Assembly: GCA_035536455.1 (NCBI GenBank)
Contig: DATLOC010000040.1
Coordinates: 51,734-115,733, forward strand
DNA length: 64,000 nt
Source of the DNA: DASUNQ01 sp035536455
GTDB taxonomy: Bacteria; Acidobacteriota; Thermoanaerobaculia; Multivoradales; UBA5704
Direction of reading: 5' to 3'
In this document: in pieces, positions 60,657 through 64,000 of the stretch
How the letters are laid out: each line of letters opens with the position of its first letter
How positions within the stretch are numbered: the first letter of the stretch is position 1
Translations under genes and position numbers: made by a program
The notes under the pieces: model-generated
Databases searched by the model: none
Told to the model about the DNA's origin: nothing
Seen by the model: only the letters and a program-made list of their open reading frames with translations

Positions 60657-62615
60657 TCACGAACCGACGGCGATCCGGGCGCGGAGGGTCGCCAAGCGGG
60701 CGGCGTGCTCCTCGGCGTCCGGGTGGCCAATCGACCGCTCGTAGTCCACGCGGACCTGCATGAAGCCCGCGGCGCGGGCCAGCTCGCCCTCTTGCTTGAG
60801 GACCAAACCGAGGTTCCAGGACGTGCTCGCTTCCACGCTGCGGTCGCCGATCTCACGGGCGATGGCGAGGTCCTGTTCGTAGAGTTCGATCGCCCGCCGT
60901 ATCTCGCCCAAGTAGGCGTAGGCGTTGCCGAGGTTGCCGAGATCCTGGCTCTCCGCGCGACGGTCGCCGATCTCCTGATCGATGGCCAGCGCTTCTTCAT
61001 GGTACTCAATCGCCCGCCGCATCTCGCCCAGTTGGGTGTAGATGTTGCCGAGGTTGCCAAGAGCGGCGCCCTCAAGACGGCGGTCACCAATCTCCCGGGC
61101 GATGGCGAGCCAATGCTTGAAGTGCTCGATCGCCCGCCGCGTCTCGCCCAGGACCGCGTAGGCGAGACCAAGGTTGCCGAGAGCGTTGCTCTCGCTGCGG
61201 CGATCGCCGATCTCGCGGACGATGGCGAGCGATTGCTCGAAGTGCTCGATCGCCCGCTGTGTCTCGCCCAGTTCCAGGTAGCTGGTTCCGAGGTTGCCAA
61301 GGTGGCGCCCTTCCGCGGCGCGGTCATTCCTCCGGCGCGCGGCCGCAACCGCCGCCTCCAGCCAGCCGGCCCGCTCGCGCGGGAGCTGGCGCACAGGCAG
61401 CAAGTACGCGCCGGCACCCGGGTAGGCGCTACAGAGCCGGGCCGCGCTCTCGTCCTCGCCGACCCGCACCGCGGCCCAGGCCTGCCCGGCCTGGACGTTC
61501 CCCCACTCGCGGTCGAAGAGGCCCAGACCCTTGAGCAGAGCGTCCCCTCCCTGATGGTAGAGCCCCTCGGCGGCCCATAGCACTTCCACGAAGTGCGCCG
61601 CGTGCCGGCGCCGGGCCATCTCCCGCTCCTCCGCGCTCAGACGCGCCTCGGCAAAGACGCGGGCGAGGTCGTGGAGACGGTAACGACCCGTCTGGGCCTC
61701 CCCCTCCTCCTCGGGCTCCCAATCGACCAGACTGCTCTGCGCTAGCTCCCCCAGGGCCTCCTCCGCCGGCCGCGGCTCCCGCTCCCACACCGCCGCGGCG
61801 GCCGCAGCGTCGAAGGTGCCGGGGAGGACCGCTAAGGTGCGCCAGAGGGCCTGGAGCTCCTCCGTCAGCAGGTCGTAGCTGGTCCTCAGGGCGCCTTCGA
61901 TCAGGCCCAGCCCTTCCTTGGCGTCCCCGAGGCGGTGGGCGTACTCGGCGGGGGAGAGCCAGGGCCGCTCGGCGAGGGCACCGCCGGCGAGGCGGAGGGC
62001 GATCGGCAGGCACCCACAGAGGCGGGCGATCTCGCCCGCCGCCGCGCCGATCCGCGGGGCGATTTTCGCGAGCAGAAGGCGCGCGTCCTCCTCCGGCAGC
62101 TCGTCGAGGTCCTTGGCGAAGAGCCCCGGCAGAGTGAAATGGAAGCGCGAGGTGACGAGGAGGAGGCAGCCGGCGGGCGGGATGAGCGGCTCGACCTGCG
62201 CCGGGCCGGCGGCGTTGTCCATGAGGAGGAGAGCGAGCTGGTCGTGGAGGACCGAGCGGTAAACGCCTCCCAGCGCCTCCTCGCCTTCTGGGAGCTGCGC
62301 CGCCGGCTGGTAGGCGCGGATCACGTGCGCCATCGCCTGCGCCGCCGTGAGCGGTTGCTGGCTGACTCCCTTGAGGTCCAGGTAGAGCTGAGCGTCCGGA
62401 TAGCGCGGCGCGAGCTGCTGCGCCAGCTTCAGGGCGAGGGCCGTTTTGCCGATCCCGCCCGTCCCCTGGACCCCCGAGATGGTGGCGCCGCCCTTGCGCA
62501 CCGCCGCCCGTAGCTCCGTCAGCTCCGCTTTGCGGCCGGTGAAGTCGGCGGGCGGAGAGGGGAGCTGGTGGAGGGAGGTGGCCGCCGCGGCCACTGCGAC
62601 GGCATGGATGTGCAC
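60657..62615 (-). CDS. STAND protein: NB-ARC ATPase with TPR repeats
   Basis: About 652 residues from a GTG at 62615. FTGRKAEL (about residue 25) is the usual NB-ARC entry, Walker A is GTGGIGKT (51-58), Walker B LALLLMDNA, and LLVTSR and GCLPIALRLAGGAL follow. About 200 C-terminal residues hold TPRs; four are near-identical 40-residue units (120-bp DNA period at 60888, 61008, 61128 and 61248). The open frame extends upstream of the GTG to a stop near 62725, and that extension (VSVEDARAGRDVIAAGRDVH) looks like protein. It contains no start codon, so the N-terminus may come by frameshift from a small ORF. STAND proteins act as ligand-triggered switches in signalling or defence. Confidence 0.88.
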   Translation of the reverse strand: MHIHAVAVAAAATSLHQLPSPPADFTGRKAELTELRAAVRKGGATISGVQGTGGIGKTALALKLAQQLAPRYPDAQLYLDLKGVSQQPLTAAQAMAHVIRAYQPAAQLPEGEEALGGVYRSVLHDQLALLLMDNAAGPAQVEPLIPPAGCLLLVTSRFHFTLPGLFAKDLDELPEEDARLLLAKIAPRIGAAAGEIARLCGCLPIALRLAGGALAERPWLSPAEYAHRLGDAKEGLGLIEGALRTSYDLLTEELQALWRTLAVLPGTFDAAAAAAVWEREPRPAEEALGELAQSSLVDWEPEEEGEAQTGRYRLHDLARVFAEARLSAEEREMARRRHAAHFVEVLWAAEGLYHQGGDALLKGLGLFDREWGNVQAGQAWAAVRVGEDESAARLCSAYPGAGAYLLPVRQLPRERAGWLEAAVAAARRRNDRAAEGRHLGNLGTSYLELGETQRAIEHFEQSLAIVREIGDRRSESNALGNLGLAYAVLGETRRAIEHFKHWLAIAREIGDRRLEGAALGNLGNIYTQLGEMRRAIEYHEEALAIDQEIGDRRAESQDLGNLGNAYAYLGEIRRAIELYEQDLAIAREIGDRSVEASTSWNLGLVLKQEGELARAAGFMQVRVDYERSIGHPDAEEHAARLATLRARIAVGS

Positions 62616-62683
62616 GTCCCGGCCGGCCGCGATGACGTCGCGGCCGGCCCGGGCGTCCTCGACCGAGACCGTGCCCCCCGTTC

Positions 62684-62863
62684 CTACGCCGGGGGCCGGC
62701 CTTTTGGGTCGGCCGCGGGTCCGCTACTCACCCGCACGTCGCCCTGCGCGTCGACGTCGCTGACGTCCGCGCCTCGCCCGGTCGCGTCCTCCGCGATCAC
62801 GGCTCCGCCGCGGCTCGACGCGCGCACGAGCTTGACGCCGGGCCGATCCGGCGGCGGCTCATC
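62684..62863 (-). CDS. Short beta-repeat ORF upstream of the STAND gene
   Basis: About 60 codons in the frame ending at TAG 62684. It reads GVKLVRASSRGGAVIAEDAT then GADVSDVDAQGDVRVSSG, a regular alternation like the beta-repeat leaders that accompany STAND and small membrane proteins. The only usual in-frame starts are GTGs within it. It may be the continuation of the small membrane ORF just upstream (a +1 shift near CGATGAG would join them) and may feed into the STAND frame by a -1 shift at 62702-62708. Confidence 0.45.
   Translation of the reverse strand, partial: DEPPPDRPGVKLVRASSRGGAVIAEDATGRGADVSDVDAQGDVRVSSGPAADPKGRPPA
62702..62708 (-). promoter_or_regulatory. Canonical -1 slippery heptamer C CCA AAA
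   Basis: In the phase of the short beta-repeat ORF the minus strand reads GAC CCA AAA GGC, giving the X XXY YYZ heptamer C CCA AAA. A -1 slip here would move translation into the STAND frame, avoiding the TAG at 62684. A GC hairpin (GCCGG/CCGGC) follows at once. The match is exact; function is a hypothesis. Confidence 0.4.
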
Positions 62864-62996
62864 GGCCCTGCAGGTCGAGCCCGAGCCCGCCCGGGCCTCG
62901 GATCCCGGTCTTGACCCGCTTGAAGCGCTGGAAGGCGGCGATCGCGACGAGCGTGAAGATCGCGAGGACGATTAGAATCACTGTCTCGGCGTCCAT
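62859..62996 (-). CDS. Tiny single-pass membrane protein (45 aa)
   Basis: A 45-residue frame starting MDAETVILIVLAIFTLVAIA: a membrane helix (residues 5-22) and a basic tail (FQRFKRVKTGIRGPGGL). It is in the same frame as the STAND gene, but its TGA at 62859 and a TAG further on separate them. It matches the anchor plus basic linker that often precedes beta-repeat leaders, so it may be the true N-terminus of the next ORF. Confidence 0.5.
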   Translation of the reverse strand: MDAETVILIVLAIFTLVAIAAFQRFKRVKTGIRGPGGLGLDLQGR

Positions 62997-63055
62997 GCCA
63001 GGATTATTTCAGGAGTTGCCGGCGTGCGCACCGGGATCGACGACGTACTGATCGA

Positions 63056-63319
63056 TCAGCGGAGAGGCTGGAGCGCGAGCAGGTGCTCGACCTCGACCCC
63101 GTCGTCGAGCTCTTCCCAGTAGACGGCGAAGCCGCGTGGCTGGAGGGACCACCCCTGGCGCTGCTCGGGCGTCGCCCGCAGCAGCCAGGCGAGCCAGGGG
63201 ATGCGGTCGAGGGGTACCCCGATGTCCCGCCCGTCCGTCAGGATCACGTGGAGCACGTCCCCTTCGAAACGCACGCCGGCGGCGGCGACCAACTCATCTC
63301 GATCCGTCGAAGTAAGCAT
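63056..63319 (-). CDS. DUF2442 family protein
   Basis: An 87-residue protein with the DUF2442 pattern (VRFEGDVLHVILTDGRDIGV, PLDRIPWLAWLLRATPEQRQ). DUF2442 proteins are often encoded next to DUF4160 proteins and are thought to form toxin-antitoxin-like pairs. Here it overlaps the DUF4160 gene upstream by 26 bp. Confidence 0.82.
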   Translation of the reverse strand: MLTSTDRDELVAAAGVRFEGDVLHVILTDGRDIGVPLDRIPWLAWLLRATPEQRQGWSLQPRGFAVYWEELDDGVEVEHLLALQPLR

Positions 63320-63533
63320 CCCAGGCCTCCAACAGTTCCGACTGGTGCCACCGTACCAGCTTCACGATCCGGTTGAGCTCGGCGGCGCCGTAGCCATAGC
63401 TCCACGCCACCACGACCGGACGCAGCCAGACCTTCGCTTCGTCCCCGCCGCGGAAGACGTGCACGTGCGGCCGTTCCGGCCCGTCGGAAGAATAGAACTG
63501 GACCTTGTAGCCCGCAATGCGGATCGTCGGCAC
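63294..63533 (-). CDS. DUF4160 family protein
   Basis: A 79-residue protein. FYSSDGPERPHVHVFRGGDE (residues 13-32) is the DUF4160 signature, followed by AKVWL and NRIVKLVRWHQSELLEAWDA. GTG start. It precedes and overlaps the DUF2442 gene. The pair is a candidate toxin-antitoxin module; which is the toxin is not clear. Confidence 0.82.
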   Translation of the reverse strand: MPTIRIAGYKVQFYSSDGPERPHVHVFRGGDEAKVWLRPVVVAWSYGYGAAELNRIVKLVRWHQSELLEAWDAYFDGSR

Positions 63534-63611
63534 GACTCTCCCGTGACGGGAGAAGGCGACGCATCGCTCCCGCCACGAGAGAAGACGGAAAACGGACTTC
63601 AGTTTTTGCCG

Positions 63612-64000
63612 CTACTCGCTGGCGTTTAGCGCGATGTTGAGGCGGAGGAGGAGCTTCTTGAGGTTTGCAGCGTCCTGGATGTCGACTTGGAGGTCCTTGA
63701 CGGACTCGACGACCTGGTGAGCCTCGTCTTCGACCTGCAGGGAGACGGTGACGCGGCGGGCGCGGGCGAAGTCGGCGCGGGGGAGGTTGAGCTCGACGTT
63801 GCGGGAAAGCTCGCCGCGGCCGTTTCTGGCGGGCGGGGCCTGCATCGCCTGGCGGCGAAGGGTCTCGAGCTCGGAGAGGACGTCGCGGCCTGCCGCCCTG
63901 CCGCCGGGGGCCGCGGCGGCCGGCGCGCGCGGGGGGGTGGCCGGCGGGACCGGGAGCGGCGGGAGCTTGGCGGCGCCGGCGGCCTCGCGCTGCGGCGGCG
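63612..64000 (-). CDS. Hypothetical protein, 3' part (gene cut by the window edge)
   Basis: The frame is open to the window edge, so the start is outside. The visible 129 residues contain a Pro/Ala-rich linker (PPLPVPPATPPRAPAAA), then SELETLRRQAM, and a C-terminal beta/alpha domain (VELNLPRADFARARRVTVSL, LQVDIQDAANLKKLLLRLNI). No family recognised. An internal ATG at 63845 is not the start, because the coding pattern continues upstream. Confidence 0.6.
   Translation of the reverse strand, partial: PPQREAAGAAKLPPLPVPPATPPRAPAAAAPGGRAAGRDVLSELETLRRQAMQAPPARNGRGELSRNVELNLPRADFARARRVTVSLQVEDEAHQVVESVKDLQVDIQDAANLKKLLLRLNIALNASE

Overview
The window is GC-rich and dense with genes. It reads like a chromosome segment of a diderm, probably heterotrophic bacterium. 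An LpxH-like lipid A enzyme, an MlaEFD-type lipid transporter and many exported proteins imply an outer membrane. A GWxTD-domain protein, a CRTAC1/ASPIC-UnbV protein, a multihaem cytochrome with TPRs and several 'exported hypothetical' families suggest Acidobacteriota, perhaps the Thermoanaerobaculia. That placement is inference; there is no rRNA, and I recognised no tRNA.

Layout. 0-5.3 kb: a cut gene end, a vapBC pair, a three-gene ABC-2 exporter operon and two small exported proteins. 5.3-15.4 kb: S9 peptidase, a divergent SDR, two tiny membrane proteins, 3-hydroxyacyl-CoA dehydrogenase, a ferritin-like protein, a cyclase-family hydrolase, GH15 glycosidase with a membrane partner, folE, a GWxTD lipoprotein-like protein and a FabH-like synthase. 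15.4-24.6 kb: an accessory block bounded by two closely related HTH regulators in opposite orientation. It holds an exported subtilisin, exported hypotheticals, two proteins with anti-sigma-type HxxxCxxC fingers and a 21-bp tandem array. 24.7-30.1 kb: exported proteins, a truncated haemoglobin with a signal peptide, then a lower-GC island containing a frameshifted gene, a membrane-anchored hypothetical and an FRG-domain gene. The FRG gene is followed immediately by a sequence with the layout of an integron attC site.

30.1-43.8 kb: CRTAC1 protein, membrane-anchored multihaem cytochrome/TPR protein, ClpX-like AAA ATPase, a retropepsin-like protein, and a long minus-strand run in which lipid transport genes (MlaE, MlaF, MlaD) are translationally coupled to nucleotide-sugar genes (4-epimerase, UDP-glucose dehydrogenase, UDP-glucuronate decarboxylase), then an iron-trafficking-like protein and a VTT membrane protein. 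43.8-48.7 kb: PlsC, Mrp ATPase, LpxH-like, MBL hydrolase and aroA on the plus strand. 48.7-54.8 kb: a very large sigma-54-type regulator and two oligopeptide permease genes separated by msrC and a roughly 500-bp gene-poor stretch. 54.8-60.2 kb: a double-MerR/AT-hook protein with a strong promoter, convergent to nrdR-hsp20-lon-thiL. 60.2-64 kb: a cluster of TGGTGCATC-type motifs, an NB-ARC/TPR STAND protein preceded by short ORFs in shifted frames, a DUF4160/DUF2442 pair and a cut gene at the edge.

The most unusual signals are the attC-like element with the FRG gene, the canonical -1 slippery heptamer just upstream of the STAND gene, the 21-bp array, the double-HTH AT-hook protein with direct repeats at its promoter, and the inverted pair of HTH paralogues. 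All functional statements come from reading motifs by eye; no database search was possible.
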